The notes: generated from the sequence alone by a model not told the origin. Positions 17,220-26,100 are shown, numbered from the stretch's first letter. The stretch: 42,204 nt of DNA from Oscillospiraceae bacterium (GCA_021769725.1 JAETSI010000023.1:1-42204), one strand, 5' to 3'. Numbers and translations: made by a program.

Positions 17220-18419
17220 TTATTTAGATATAAGTGCAAGTGTATCTCTTGCAATAAGAAGTTCCTCGTTTGTAGGAACGACCCATACTTCTACTTTTGA
17301 ATCAGCGGCGGAGATCTTTGTAAGCTTTCCTCTGAGATTGTCGTTTACAGACTTGTCGAGCTTGATGCCGAAGAATTCCATATTCTCGCATACCTGTTCT
17401 CTTACATCGTAGGCATTCTCGCCGATACCGCCGGTAAAGAGAACAGCATCAAGACCGTTCATTGCAGCAGCGTATGATCCGATGTATTTTTTGATCTCAT
17501 AAACGAGCATTTCTGATACGAGTTTGGCTCTCTCATTTCCGTGAGCGGCAGCATCAGTTATGTCACGGTTGTCGGAGCCGATTCCTGAAACGCCGAGGAA
17601 ACCTGACTTTTTGTTCATGTAATCGCTCATCTGTGCGGGAGTAAAATGATGCTTGTCTGCTACAAAAGTAACGGCAGACGGATCTACAGCTCCTGAGCGT
17701 GTACCCATAACAACACCGTCAAGGGGAGTGAATCCCATAGACGTATCAACAGATTTTCCGCCGTTAACAGCAGTAATGGAAGAACCGTTGCCGAGGTGGC
17801 ATGAAACTATCTTCAGATCCTTGATATCCCTGCCCATTGCTTCAGCCAAAGCAGCAGAAACAAATCGGTGAGATGTTCCGTGGAATCCGTATTTTCTTAC
17901 GTGAAGATTTTCGTAGTCCTCGTAGGGGAGACCGAACATATAAGCCTTGGGGGGCATTGTCTGGTGGAATGCCGTATCGAATACAACGACCTGAGGAACT
18001 CCCTCGGGAATAACGCTCTTGCAGGCTCTGAGAGCAAGCGCATGAGCATGGTTGTGAACAGGAGCAAGCTCACGGAGTTCGTCGATCTTATCAATAATCT
18101 CATCAGTAACGAGAACGGACTTATCAAAAACATCAGCGCCCTGCACGATTCTGTGACCTACAGCCGATATTTCGTCCATACTGTCGATAACCTTTGCGTC
18201 GCCTGTTGTAAGGGTTTCAACAAGCTTCATAAAAGCCTCGGTATGCGTGGGGAACGAACAGTCTGCGCTAAGTTCTCTGCCGTCGTTTGTTTTGTGGGCA
18301 ATGTGACCGTCAATTCCGATTCTGTCGCAGTTACCCTTAGCAATAACGCTTTCATCGTCCATGTTGATGAGCTGATACTTGAGTGAAGAGCTTCCTGCAT
18401 TAACAACTAAAATAATCAT
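17220..18419 (-). CDS. ackA: Acetate kinase
   Basis: The enzyme makes ATP and acetate from acetyl phosphate and ADP, the main ATP-yielding fermentation step. The 399-residue protein starts VVNAGSSSLKYQL and contains the second acetate kinase signature around KYGFHGTSHRFV, CHLGNGSS and TGGIGENA; the length matches the family. The start is placed at the ATG giving MIILVVNAGSS, with AAGGAA about ten bases upstream; the frame continues 30 codons further but runs through promoter and repeat sequence. No phosphotransacetylase gene is adjacent. It is divergent from tmcAL, whose product consumes acetate. Confidence 0.96.
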   Translation of the reverse strand: MIILVVNAGSSSLKYQLINMDDESVIAKGNCDRIGIDGHIAHKTNDGRELSADCSFPTHTEAFMKLVETLTTGDAKVIDSMDEISAVGHRIVQGADVFDKSVLVTDEIIDKIDELRELAPVHNHAHALALRACKSVIPEGVPQVVVFDTAFHQTMPPKAYMFGLPYEDYENLHVRKYGFHGTSHRFVSAALAEAMGRDIKDLKIVSCHLGNGSSITAVNGGKSVDTSMGFTPLDGVVMGTRSGAVDPSAVTFVADKHHFTPAQMSDYMNKKSGFLGVSGIGSDNRDITDAAAHGNERAKLVSEMLVYEIKKYIGSYAAAMNGLDAVLFTGGIGENAYDVREQVCENMEFFGIKLDKSVNDNLRGKLTKISAADSKVEVWVVPTNEELLIARDTLALISK

Positions 18420-18448
18420 GATATGCAAATTCCTTTCCAAATTAATTT

Positions 18449-18464
18449 TAGGCAGCGCCGCACA
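18449..18464. repeat. Tip-like fragment of repeat family B
   Basis: TAGGCAGCGCCGCACA resembles the tip TAAGGCAGCACCGCACA at 30974-30990. It lies in the untranslated leader of ackA. Only one tip is present, so it may be chance. Confidence 0.35.
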
Positions 18465-18497
18465 GAATGTACCTGATGCGCCGCCTTTGCATATTCT

Positions 18498-18525
18498 ATT
18501 ATATACCATTTCCAGGGAAATGCAA
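18498..18525 (-). promoter_or_regulatory. ackA promoter with internal palindrome
   Basis: On the minus strand TTGCAT (18525-18520) and TATAAT (18503-18498) are 16 bases apart. A palindrome with perfect 7-base arms, CATTTCC-AG-GGAAATG (18507-18522), covers the spacer and part of the -35 box, a good position for a repressor. Confidence 0.65.
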
Positions 18526-18652
18526 GTCTTTTTTGTAAATTTTGTGAAAACAGCAAAAAAACCAACAAAACAGATCTTGTTTTTGCGAATATTATGTGAA
18601 AGAAGTAAAAAACATCTGAAAAATATTGAATTTTAAGAGAAGAGGTAGTAAA

Positions 18653-19855
18653 ATGAAGATCAGCGGTATAATCTGTGAGTACAATCCGTTTCATAACGGG
18701 CATCTCAGGCACATCATGGAGACGAGAAAAAACGGAGCTACCCATATAGTAGCTGTAATGAGCGGAAATTTTGTCCAGAGAGGCGACGTGGCATACATGG
18801 ATAAGCTTGACCGTGCACGTCTTGCTGTGCGTTCCGGAGCCGATCTTGTAGTCGAACTCCCTGTGCAGTACTGTTTGTCCTCAGCAGAAAAATTTGCAGA
18901 GGGAGCCGTCTGGCTTCTTAATAGTCTCGGCGTAGTTGACGAAATATCTTTCGGCAGCGAATGCGGCGATGTGGAAAAGTTACAGCGGGCTATGGAAACG
19001 ATAGAAGTAACAGCAGTTGTTCATGACAGTGAAATAAGACAGATAATGGAAAAAGGCTATACTTACCCGAGAGCGCTTAGTTCGGTTATCAAGGGCATAG
19101 ATCCGGAAATTGCGGAAATAATTACTTCTCCGAACAATATGCTTGCCATTGAATATCTCCGTGCCCTCATAAAGTTTACTTCGCCTATAGTTCCGTTCAC
19201 GATAAAAAGGGTGTACAGCTCTCACAACGGACTGATGCCTGAAAATGGCTTTGCCAGTTCATCTTTTATGCGTGAGCGCCTGGCAGCAGGAAAAGACGTG
19301 TCCGAGATAAGCGAGTATACCACTCCACTGTGGACGGATGCAATAGCCAATGCTGTCCGGAATGGCGCAACGGCTTCTCTGGAGCGCCTTGAAAGAGTTC
19401 TGCTTTATAAATTAAGAAGCACATCCGCAGAGGAGATATCTCATATCAGCGACGTAGGACAGGGGCTTGAAAACAGGATATACGGTGCAAGAATGTCCGG
19501 TTCGCTTGAGGAACTGCTTTTTACCGTCAAGACGAAGAGATATACAATGTCACGCATCAGGCGCATCATGCTGTCGCTCCTTATCGGAATCACCAAGAAC
19601 GATATGAAAAATCTTCCGGCATACGGCAGAATACTTGCATTTAACGAGCGTGGAACAGAGATACTTTCACGTGCAAAGTGTTTTACGAAGATTCCGTATT
19701 CCACTTCAATAGCAAAACTTTCGCAGATCAATGAAAGCGCCGAGAGATTTGCAGATCTGGAGATAAGGGCGTCGGATGTATACGGTCTTGCAATGGAAAC
19801 AGTCACTTCTGCTCAGAGGGATTACCGCGCTAAAATAATGATAGATATGGAGTAA
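18653..19855 (+). CDS. tmcAL: tRNA(Met) cytidine acetate ligase (TmcAL, YlbM family)
   Basis: The enzyme activates acetate with ATP and acetylates the wobble cytidine of elongator tRNA-Met. The 400-residue protein starts KISGIICEYNPFHNGHLRH, with the nucleotidyltransferase HNGH motif at 14-17, and has the family's full length. ATG at 18653 follows AGAGGTAG; an earlier in-frame start nine codons upstream lacks a clear site. It opens an operon of RNA-modification genes and is divergent from acetate kinase. Confidence 0.92.
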   Translation: MKISGIICEYNPFHNGHLRHIMETRKNGATHIVAVMSGNFVQRGDVAYMDKLDRARLAVRSGADLVVELPVQYCLSSAEKFAEGAVWLLNSLGVVDEISFGSECGDVEKLQRAMETIEVTAVVHDSEIRQIMEKGYTYPRALSSVIKGIDPEIAEIITSPNNMLAIEYLRALIKFTSPIVPFTIKRVYSSHNGLMPENGFASSSFMRERLAAGKDVSEISEYTTPLWTDAIANAVRNGATASLERLERVLLYKLRSTSAEEISHISDVGQGLENRIYGARMSGSLEELLFTVKTKRYTMSRIRRIMLSLLIGITKNDMKNLPAYGRILAFNERGTEILSRAKCFTKIPYSTSIAKLSQINESAERFADLEIRASDVYGLAMETVTSAQRDYRAKIMIDME

Positions 19856-19861
19856 ATATCA

Positions 19862-20815
19862 ATGCTTAAAAAATTCCCATATATTTCTGCGGTTCTGTTT
19901 TTGACTGCCATGCTTTGTTCCTGTGGATCTACAGTAAAAGTAAGAGACTATGACGTTGAAGAGTCAGGTGCGACAGATACAACATCCGCCTCAGTAAGTA
20001 CGTCGGCAGAGGAAGCAGTAGCTGTTTTGACAGAAGAAATCCCAATGACTACAGAGCCGGCAACACAGCCGTTCAGTATAGATATATTTTTCTCAGAGAA
20101 AAACGAAATACCGGATTCCTACGTCATAGAGGGGTTTGAGGCGATCATGCAGGAACCCGAGCTTCCGACAGGCTGCGAGGTTACGGCGCTTGCAGAAGTA
20201 TTGAATTATCTTGGATTTGATATTGACAAAGTAGAGCTGTGCGATAATTTTATGCCTGTGGATTACGAGGGAGCTGTCAATATGTATTATGCGTATATCG
20301 GAGATCCTAAATCAAATAACGGTTTTGGATGCTACGCTCCCGTTATTGTAAAAACAGCATACGAATACTTTGAATCAGTCGATTCCCCGTGCTACGCCGT
20401 TGATATTACAGGGACTGATTTCAAAGGACTGCTTTTTCAGATAACTCAGGACAGACCGGTCATTGTCTGGACTACCATGGGACAGAGGGAGACATATCCA
20501 AATTATAAGTGGACGGCAGGAAACGGCGAAGATATGGTATTCAACGATTATCAGCACTGCGTTGCGATCTACGGATATGATCTCAATGCAGGAGTAGTAT
20601 ACACAGCTGATCCTCTGGTGGGAAATACGACATACGAAATGAGCCGTTTTGAGACCATATACGATATTATGTACAAACAGGCTGTAGTGATCTGCGGCGA
20701 TGCCGAAACCGAAGGATGCTTTACGCCGAATCCTGAAATAGAAAACAACGATGTGTGGAGCAGAAAGCGGCAGCTTACCGAAAATGAAAATACGGTGGAA
20801 TTTAATTATGATTAA
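19862..20815 (+). CDS. C39-like cysteine peptidase lipoprotein
   Basis: The 317-residue protein has a lipoprotein signal (LCSC, Cys21), a Ser/Thr/Glu-rich linker (about 35-70) and a peptidase C39-like domain (about 90-275). The likely catalytic residues are Cys105 in ELPTGCEVTAL, His232 in YQHCVAIYGYD and Asp250 in TADPL, which matches PF13529-type domains. Its target is unknown; such proteins may cut or bind peptides or peptidoglycan outside the membrane. It starts six bases after tmcAL with GGAGTAAA as ribosome site and overlaps the next gene by 8 bases, so it is embedded in a tRNA-modification operon, which is unexpected for a surface protein. Confidence 0.88.
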   Translation: MLKKFPYISAVLFLTAMLCSCGSTVKVRDYDVEESGATDTTSASVSTSAEEAVAVLTEEIPMTTEPATQPFSIDIFFSEKNEIPDSYVIEGFEAIMQEPELPTGCEVTALAEVLNYLGFDIDKVELCDNFMPVDYEGAVNMYYAYIGDPKSNNGFGCYAPVIVKTAYEYFESVDSPCYAVDITGTDFKGLLFQITQDRPVIVWTTMGQRETYPNYKWTAGNGEDMVFNDYQHCVAIYGYDLNAGVVYTADPLVGNTTYEMSRFETIYDIMYKQAVVICGDAETEGCFTPNPEIENNDVWSRKRQLTENENTVEFNYD

Positions 20816-21470
20816 GGGCATAATATTTGATCTTGACGGAACGCTGATAGATTCCATGCAGGTATGGAGCAGGACGGATGTAAAATTTCTTCGTGAAAAC
20901 GGCATATCCGACCCGCCGGAAGATGTCTCCGACAACGTGAAAAAGATGACGCTGGAGGAATCCGCACAGTATTTTATCGACCGTTTTTGTCTGACGTGCA
21001 GCAAAGAATACGTTATAAAGCGGATAGAAGAACTGGTGCGTACCGAGTACGAGGAAAATATCCGGCTGAAGCCATATGCAGCGGAACTCCTTGATTTTCT
21101 TGACAGTCAGCGTATCCCATACGGAGTGGCAACGGCTACTTATAAAAATCTTGCAGAAGCCGTTATGCGCCGATGCGGCATATACGGCAGGATGAAATTT
21201 ATCCTGACTGATAGGGAATATCCTATGGGAAAGGTTTTTCCTGATATTTTTCTGGGCGCTGCGGAGATGCTCGGGGCTTGTCCGGAAGAGATACTTGTCG
21301 CCGAAGATTCACTGCACTGTATAGAAACAGCGTCCGGAGCAGGTTTTGTAACGGTCGGTGTATATGACGAAGTCTCAGCGGATGAAAGCGAAAAGATTGC
21401 AGAGACGGCTGATTTTTATGTCGCTTCTCTCAAAGAAATGGAAAATATAGTAAGGAACGAAATATCTTGA
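20808..21470 (+). CDS. HAD-superfamily hydrolase, phosphoglycolate phosphatase/beta-phosphoglucomutase-like
   Basis: The 220-residue protein begins IKGIIFDLDGTLIDSM, the HAD motif I, and has motif II around VATATYKN, the motif III region near MGKVFPDIFLGA and motif IV in VAEDSLHCIETASGAG. The helical cap between motifs I and II places it among phosphoglycolate phosphatase/beta-phosphoglucomutase relatives. The substrate cannot be told. The start is within the end of the preceding gene; the longer upstream frame overlaps it further and is less likely. The end overlaps the mnmA start. Confidence 0.88.
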   Translation: MIKGIIFDLDGTLIDSMQVWSRTDVKFLRENGISDPPEDVSDNVKKMTLEESAQYFIDRFCLTCSKEYVIKRIEELVRTEYEENIRLKPYAAELLDFLDSQRIPYGVATATYKNLAEAVMRRCGIYGRMKFILTDREYPMGKVFPDIFLGAAEMLGACPEEILVAEDSLHCIETASGAGFVTVGVYDEVSADESEKIAETADFYVASLKEMENIVRNEIS

Positions 21471-22543
21471 AAAAAGTAATGATTGGAATGAGCGGCGGAG
21501 TAGACAGCTCTGTTGCCGCACTGCTTCTCAGGGAGCAGGGATACGATGTTATGGGCGTTACGCTGAAAATGTTCGGCAGTGAGGATATTGAAGAACCGGA
21601 GAATACCGGAAAGACCTGCTGCGCCCTGTCAGATGTGCTTGATGCCAGAAGCGTGGCAAGGCGTCTGGGATTTGAACATCTCACTTTTAATTTTAAAGAC
21701 TGCTTCCGTGAAAAGGTCATGGGACATTTTGCTGAAAGTTATCTGTGCGGGCGTACTCCCAATCCATGCATAGAATGCAACAGGCACGTAAAATTTGATA
21801 AAATGCTGCGCCGGGCAATGGAACTCGGATACGATTATATAGCTACCGGACATTATGCTGTTTGTGAATATGATAGCGAAAGACAGCGCTATCTGCTTAA
21901 ACGTTCTGCCGACAGAAGTAAAGATCAGACCTACGTGCTGTATTCTCTGACGCAGGAACAGCTTGCCCACGTTATTTTTCCGCTTGGAAACTTAGAAAAG
22001 AACGAAGTGAGAGCTATCGCAGAAAAAGCCGGACTTGTAAATTCAAACAAGCCCGACAGTCAGGATATATGCTTTGTTCCTGACGGCGATTATTCCGGTT
22101 TTATAAGAAAATTTACAGGAAAAGAACCAATATGCGGAAACTTTGAGGATATGGACGGAAATATTCTCGGCGTACATAAGGGAATAATAAATTATACTAT
22201 AGGTCAGCGCAAGGGTCTTGGAATCGCCGCAGGCAGACCGCTTTACGTTGTGAGAAAGCAAGTTGATACAAATACCGTCATACTCGGCGATGAAAAGGAT
22301 CTGTATACAAATTCTCTGACTGCGTATGACGTTAATCTCATTTCAATCCCCGAACTTACATCGCCTGTCAGGATCACAGCCAAAACACGTTACAGTCAGA
22401 ACGAACAGGCAGCGCTCCTGTCGTCACTTGGAAACGGAGAGTATCTTGTTGAGTTTGAACAGCCGCAGAGAGCCGTCACAAGCGGTCAGGCTGTTGTTTT
22501 CTATGACGGTGATATAGTTGTCGGCGGAGGAACTATAAAATAA
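21467..22543 (+). CDS. mnmA: tRNA-specific 2-thiouridylase
   Basis: MnmA inserts sulfur at C2 of wobble uridine 34 in Lys, Glu and Gln tRNAs. The 358-residue protein has the PP-loop SGGVDSS (9-15), the catalytic Cys101 in NPCIECN and Cys202 in PDSQDICFV. The TTG start overlaps the preceding stop codon and is supported by AAGGAA nine bases upstream; ATG four codons later is the alternative. The length is normal. Confidence 0.95.
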   Translation: MKKVMIGMSGGVDSSVAALLLREQGYDVMGVTLKMFGSEDIEEPENTGKTCCALSDVLDARSVARRLGFEHLTFNFKDCFREKVMGHFAESYLCGRTPNPCIECNRHVKFDKMLRRAMELGYDYIATGHYAVCEYDSERQRYLLKRSADRSKDQTYVLYSLTQEQLAHVIFPLGNLEKNEVRAIAEKAGLVNSNKPDSQDICFVPDGDYSGFIRKFTGKEPICGNFEDMDGNILGVHKGIINYTIGQRKGLGIAAGRPLYVVRKQVDTNTVILGDEKDLYTNSLTAYDVNLISIPELTSPVRITAKTRYSQNEQAALLSSLGNGEYLVEFEQPQRAVTSGQAVVFYDGDIVVGGGTIK

Positions 22544-22545
22544 TT

Positions 22546-23268
22546 ATGGAATATAAATTTGAAAAACTTACAGAGAAAATAACGGTTTGTGCCAGCTCAG
22601 ATCACCGGTTCGGGACTGATGCCTTTTTGCTTGCTGATTTTTCCGGCTATCGTCAGAAGGATATGGTATGCGATCTGGGAACAGGATGCGGTATAATTCC
22701 GCTTATCATGCAGAAAAAGCTGCCTCCGAGAGTGACCTATGCAGTAGATATCCAGGAGGGAGCTATTGAGCAGCTTCATCTCGGACTGGAGAGAAGCGAA
22801 ACCACCGGCATTGTGCCGATATGTTCTGATCTGAAGCAGCTCTGGGAGAATGCGCCTCTTGGCAGACTTGATCTTGTGACCTGTAATCCGCCGTACAAAG
22901 CTGCGAACGCTGGTTTTGAAAGTGCGTCCGATGCGCAGAGAATAGCTCGCCACGAGATAATGTGCAATATTGACGATATATGCCGGGCTGCTGAAAGACT
23001 GCTTAAATTCGGCGGCAGATTTTGTCTCTGCAACAGACCCGAAAGGCTGTCCGATGTTATTTTTGCTATGAAGAACCATAACATCGAACCAAAACGGCTG
23101 AAGTTCGTCTCCAAAACTCCTGATGAAGCACCGTGGCTGTTTCTTATAGAGGGGAAAAAAGGTTCAAAGCCATTCATGAAAGTTGAAAAACAGCTTTATA
23201 TCCGCAGCGGAGAAGGATTTTCAGATGAACTGAAAAAAATTTACGCTGTGGGAAAGGAAAATTTATGA
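22546..23268 (+). CDS. tRNA1(Val) adenine-37 N6-methyltransferase-like (YabB/TrmN6 family)
   Basis: The 240-residue SAM-dependent methyltransferase has motif I DLGTGCG (43-49) and the amino-methylating motif NPPY (114-117). The family modifies A37 of tRNA-Val in enterobacteria; in Bacillus the homologue yabB lies near the rsmI gene, as here. The start follows mnmA by two bases, and the end overlaps rsmI by 4 bases, so the three are surely co-translated. The exact target in this organism is inferred. Confidence 0.9.
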   Translation: MEYKFEKLTEKITVCASSDHRFGTDAFLLADFSGYRQKDMVCDLGTGCGIIPLIMQKKLPPRVTYAVDIQEGAIEQLHLGLERSETTGIVPICSDLKQLWENAPLGRLDLVTCNPPYKAANAGFESASDAQRIARHEIMCNIDDICRAAERLLKFGGRFCLCNRPERLSDVIFAMKNHNIEPKRLKFVSKTPDEAPWLFLIEGKKGSKPFMKVEKQLYIRSGEGFSDELKKIYAVGKENL

Positions 23269-24095
23269 GCGGAATTTTTTATATAATAGGCACTCCTATC
23301 GGAAATCTGGGCGATATAACCGTCAGACAGCTTGAAACGCTGAAGTCGGTGGATTTCATTTGTGCCGAGGATACGAGAGTCACATTGAAACTGCTTAACC
23401 GATATGACATAAAAAATCATCTTGTAAGTTTTCATGAACATAGCTCACGGTCGGATGCACAGCGGATAATAGACAGGATCATCGGCGGTGAAAACTGCGG
23501 TATAGTTACCGATGCCGGAATGCCGTGTATTTCTGACCCGGGAGTTGTTCTTGTGCAGATGTGTGCGGAAAACGATATAGAAGTACGGGTAGTTCCCGGA
23601 CCAAGCGCCGTTATTTCGGCTGTTGCTTTGTCAGGGGTTCCGGCACGGAGATTTACTTTTGAGGGATTCCTCCCCGTGTCAAAAAAAGAACGCACAGAGA
23701 GGCTGGATGCCTTGAAAAACGAGACTTCCGTTATGGTGTTCTATGAAGCGCCGCATAAACTGAAAGGCACTCTGGCAGATTTCCGGCAGATATTCGGGGC
23801 GGATCGTTTTATTGCCGTCTGCCGTGAGCTGACAAAAATTCACGAGGAAATTCTTCGCATGACTGTCGGACAGGCGCAGGAGTATTATTCCGAGCATGAG
23901 CCAAAAGGAGAATTTGTTCTTGTTGTCAGCGGAGGAGAGAAAAAATCCGGGGAAAATGTGACGATTGTTCAGGCACTTGAACAAGTTCGCTGTCTTGTGA
24001 ATATGGGGGAGCGCCCTGTTGATGCCTGCAAGGCTGTAGCAAAGGATACAGGTTTCAAAAAAAGCGACCTCTATTCGGCATTCTGTACAGAATAA
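23265..24095 (+). CDS. rsmI: 16S rRNA (cytidine-1402-2'-O)-methyltransferase
   Basis: RsmI methylates the ribose of C1402 in the decoding centre of 16S rRNA. The 276-residue protein has the tetrapyrrole-methylase-type fold with GTPIGNLGD (9-17), CAEDTRVT, and VTDAGMPCISDPG, and is of normal length. AAAGGAAAA precedes the start. It is the last gene of the modification operon; I see no clear terminator after it, and a new promoter follows. Confidence 0.95.
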   Translation: MSGIFYIIGTPIGNLGDITVRQLETLKSVDFICAEDTRVTLKLLNRYDIKNHLVSFHEHSSRSDAQRIIDRIIGGENCGIVTDAGMPCISDPGVVLVQMCAENDIEVRVVPGPSAVISAVALSGVPARRFTFEGFLPVSKKERTERLDALKNETSVMVFYEAPHKLKGTLADFRQIFGADRFIAVCRELTKIHEEILRMTVGQAQEYYSEHEPKGEFVLVVSGGEKKSGENVTIVQALEQVRCLVNMGERPVDACKAVAKDTGFKKSDLYSAFCTE

Positions 24096-24128
24096 TTGTG
24101 AAAAATAGGTGAAATTATTGTAAATCCC

Positions 24129-24157
24129 TTGCATCTTGCATATAATTATGATATAAT
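24129..24157 (+). promoter_or_regulatory. Promoter of the PHP-phosphoesterase operon
   Basis: TTGCAT and TATAAT are separated by 17 bases, about 40 bases before the start of the PHP gene. Confidence 0.7.
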
Positions 24158-24195
24158 ATTTATGGATTATTAATTTTAAGGGAGATTATACAGCA

Positions 24196-25047
24196 ATGAT
24201 TTGCGATCTGCACTGTCACACCAAGCTTTCCGACGGTTCGCTTGGAATAGAAGATGTAATAGAACAGGCAAAACGAACGAATATAAGCTGGCTGTCAATT
24301 ACCGATCATGATACAATGGCATCTTTTTCACGCTCGGATATTCTCGGCGAACGTGCCGGCATAAAAATACTTCACGGCGTTGAACTTTCCGCATGGGACA
24401 AGGATAGGAACAGCAAGGTACATATTCTTTGCTATGCTCCTCTTAAACCTGATCGTCTGGAGGGATTATGCCTGAAATCATGTGAGATCAGAAAGGCATG
24501 CTCAAAAGAAATGATAGAAAAGGTCATGGAAAAATTCCCGATTCCTATCGAGAGTATCCTTAAACATACTACTTCATCAAAGAGTATTTTCAAACAGCAC
24601 ATAATGCGTGCTCTGGTTGATTACGGATATGCTCTTGAAATGTACGGTGATCTTGACAGGGAATTATTCAATCCGCAGACAGGTTCATGCTATGTTGAGC
24701 GTGAATATCCCGATGTGAATTTTGTTATAGATCTTATTCACACGGCAAAGGGAATTGCAGTAATGGCTCATCCGGCTCAGTATGACAATATCGAGCTGCT
24801 GGAGGAACTCGCTCAAAAAGGTAAGATAGACGGCGTTGAGATCGGTCATTATTCTGCCGATGAAAATTATCGGAAGGAACTTTCCGCTATTGCAGAAAGG
24901 TATGAGTTGATTAAAACCGGAGGTTCGGACTTTCACGGTCTGTATAACAGCGTTCCGACTCACTTGGGAAGCGATTCGACTTCAAAGGAAGATCTTGACC
25001 GTATTCTGAAACTTTCAGCCGGAATGAAACGGAAGAATCATGAATAA
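24196..25047 (+). CDS. PHP-domain phosphoesterase
   Basis: The 283-residue protein has the PHP metal-binding motifs: His6 and His8 in DLHCHTKLSDG, Asp37-His38-Asp39 in SITDHDT, a conserved Glu in HGVELSAW, His in MAHPAQ and SDFHG near the C-terminus. Single-domain PHP proteins of this kind (YciV/TrpH relatives) act as 5'-nucleotidases or 5'-to-3' exonucleases on short RNA. The exact substrate here is not shown. The start has GGGAGA about ten bases upstream; the 3' end overlaps the next gene by 8 bases. Confidence 0.88.
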   Translation: MICDLHCHTKLSDGSLGIEDVIEQAKRTNISWLSITDHDTMASFSRSDILGERAGIKILHGVELSAWDKDRNSKVHILCYAPLKPDRLEGLCLKSCEIRKACSKEMIEKVMEKFPIPIESILKHTTSSKSIFKQHIMRALVDYGYALEMYGDLDRELFNPQTGSCYVEREYPDVNFVIDLIHTAKGIAVMAHPAQYDNIELLEELAQKGKIDGVEIGHYSADENYRKELSAIAERYELIKTGGSDFHGLYNSVPTHLGSDSTSKEDLDRILKLSAGMKRKNHE

Positions 25048-25822
25048 TTTTATAGAAAATACAGGAATGAAAGTTATTCCTGCTGTCATTTCCTTATGTT
25101 CACTGATTTGGTTTATTATTCCTTTTGCAAAAGGAATAATAAACATTGGCAGTGTTACGGGGGTAGCCGTATCGTCAGCGCTGCTCATGATTTTCGTTTT
25201 CTTCAGAAGATTCTCAGCCTTTATAGGACATTTGTGGAATTCGCCGGCTGGTAAAATTCTGGTTTTGTCCGTTTCGTCTGTTTGCGTCATCTGTATAATG
25301 ATATCGGCAGCAATGAGTTTTTTCATGATAAAAGCTATGAACGACGCTCCTCCTGACGAGAATACTACTCTTGTAGTGCTTGGCTGTCAGGTAAAGAAGG
25401 GCAGACCAAGCAATATGCTGAAAAGACGTCTGGAGGCTGCTTATGACTATCTTTCAAAGCATGATTCGGTAAATGTTGTAGTTTCCGGAGGACAGGGAGC
25501 GGATGAAATTATCAGCGAGGCTCAGTGCATGAAAGAGTATCTTGTGGAAAAGGGGATAGATCCCGGACGGATCTATATTGAGGACAGATCTGTAAATACA
25601 GAAGAAAATATCAGGTTTTCAATGAATCTTATTGAGAAACAAGGACTGTGCAGTGATATTACCATTGTTACCGATGGATTTCATCAGCTCAGAGCGGAAC
25701 TTATTGCTAAGAAACTGGGAATTAATGTCAGTCATATCTCAGCATCGACACGATGGTATCTTCTGCCGTCATACTGGGTACGGGAATGGTATGGAAATAT
25801 ATATTATCTATTCACAAATTAA
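25040..25822 (+). CDS. YdcF/SanA-like (DUF218) membrane protein
   Basis: The 260-residue protein has three hydrophobic segments in the first 105 residues, then a DUF218 domain with VVLGCQVKKGRPS, VVSGGQG, the EDRSVNTEENI motif and VTDGFHQLRA. Members of this family are linked to envelope functions such as cell-wall precursor or antibiotic barrier maintenance; the reaction is not established. It is translationally coupled to the PHP gene. Its TAA stop is the first part of the repeat tip that follows. Confidence 0.88.
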   Translation: MNNFIENTGMKVIPAVISLCSLIWFIIPFAKGIINIGSVTGVAVSSALLMIFVFFRRFSAFIGHLWNSPAGKILVLSVSSVCVICIMISAAMSFFMIKAMNDAPPDENTTLVVLGCQVKKGRPSNMLKRRLEAAYDYLSKHDSVNVVVSGGQGADEIISEAQCMKEYLVEKGIDPGRIYIEDRSVNTEENIRFSMNLIEKQGLCSDITIVTDGFHQLRAELIAKKLGINVSHISASTRWYLLPSYWVREWYGNIYYLFTN

Positions 25823-25841
25823 GAGCCTGAACAGGTTCTAA
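25820..25841. repeat. Tip-only scar of repeat family A
   Basis: AGAGCCTGAACAGGTTCT (25822-25839) joins the two tips of family A back to back with the whole interior missing. It overlaps the stop codon of the preceding gene by its first bases. Confidence 0.6.
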
Positions 25842-25870
25842 GAACAGAAAGGTCAGTGTCAGGAATTTTA

Positions 25871-25896
25871 AAATACGATAGATAAATACGATAGAT
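25871..25896. repeat. Tandem repeat, 2 x 13 bp
   Basis: AAATACGATAGAT occurs twice in direct tandem, followed by a partial third unit AAAT. It lies between the YdcF-like gene and the tRNA promoter. Confidence 0.85.
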
Positions 25897-25937
25897 AAAT
25901 TAAAAAATATAAATTTGTGTTTTTTTCTGTCAGGGTA

Positions 25938-25966
25938 TTGACATTTCTGTTCGATTGTAGTATAAT
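25938..25966 (+). promoter_or_regulatory. Consensus promoter of tRNA-Pro
   Basis: TTGACA and TATAAT are perfect matches separated by 17 bases. The tRNA begins ten bases after the -10 box. Confidence 0.9.
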
Positions 25967-25976
25967 ATAAATTGTT

Positions 25977-26053
25977 CGAGGTGTGGCTCAGTTTGGTAGA
26001 GTACTACGTTCGGGACGTAGGGGCCGCAGGTTCAAATCCTGTCACCTCGACCA
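25977..26053 (+). tRNA. tRNA-Pro, anticodon CGG
   Basis: The cloverleaf can be drawn by eye: acceptor stem CGAGGTG/CACCTCG, D arm with AGTTTGGTAGA, anticodon stem CTACG/CGTAG with loop TTCGGGA (anticodon CGG), T arm GCAGG-TTCAAAT-CCTGT, discriminator A and an encoded CCA. It resembles Bacillus tRNA-Pro in sequence, but with CGG in place of TGG. Confidence 0.95.
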
Positions 26054-26061
26054 TATTAATT

Positions 26062-26100
26062 AGCTTGAATACGTGAATAAGGCGTATTCAAGCTTTTTTT
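26062..26100 (+). terminator. Terminator after tRNA-Pro
   Basis: AGCTTGAATACG and CGTATTCAAGCT form a perfect 12-base stem followed by a run of T residues. Confidence 0.9.

Noticed and set aside
25820..25896. A CRISPR-like array from short repeats near 25824-25896
   Set aside because: There are only two tandem 13-base units without spacers, plus one palindrome; no array and no cas genes.
25977..26053. tRNA-Pro as an integration site for a mobile element
   Set aside because: No integrase gene is next to it, and no second copy of its 3' end is seen in the window.
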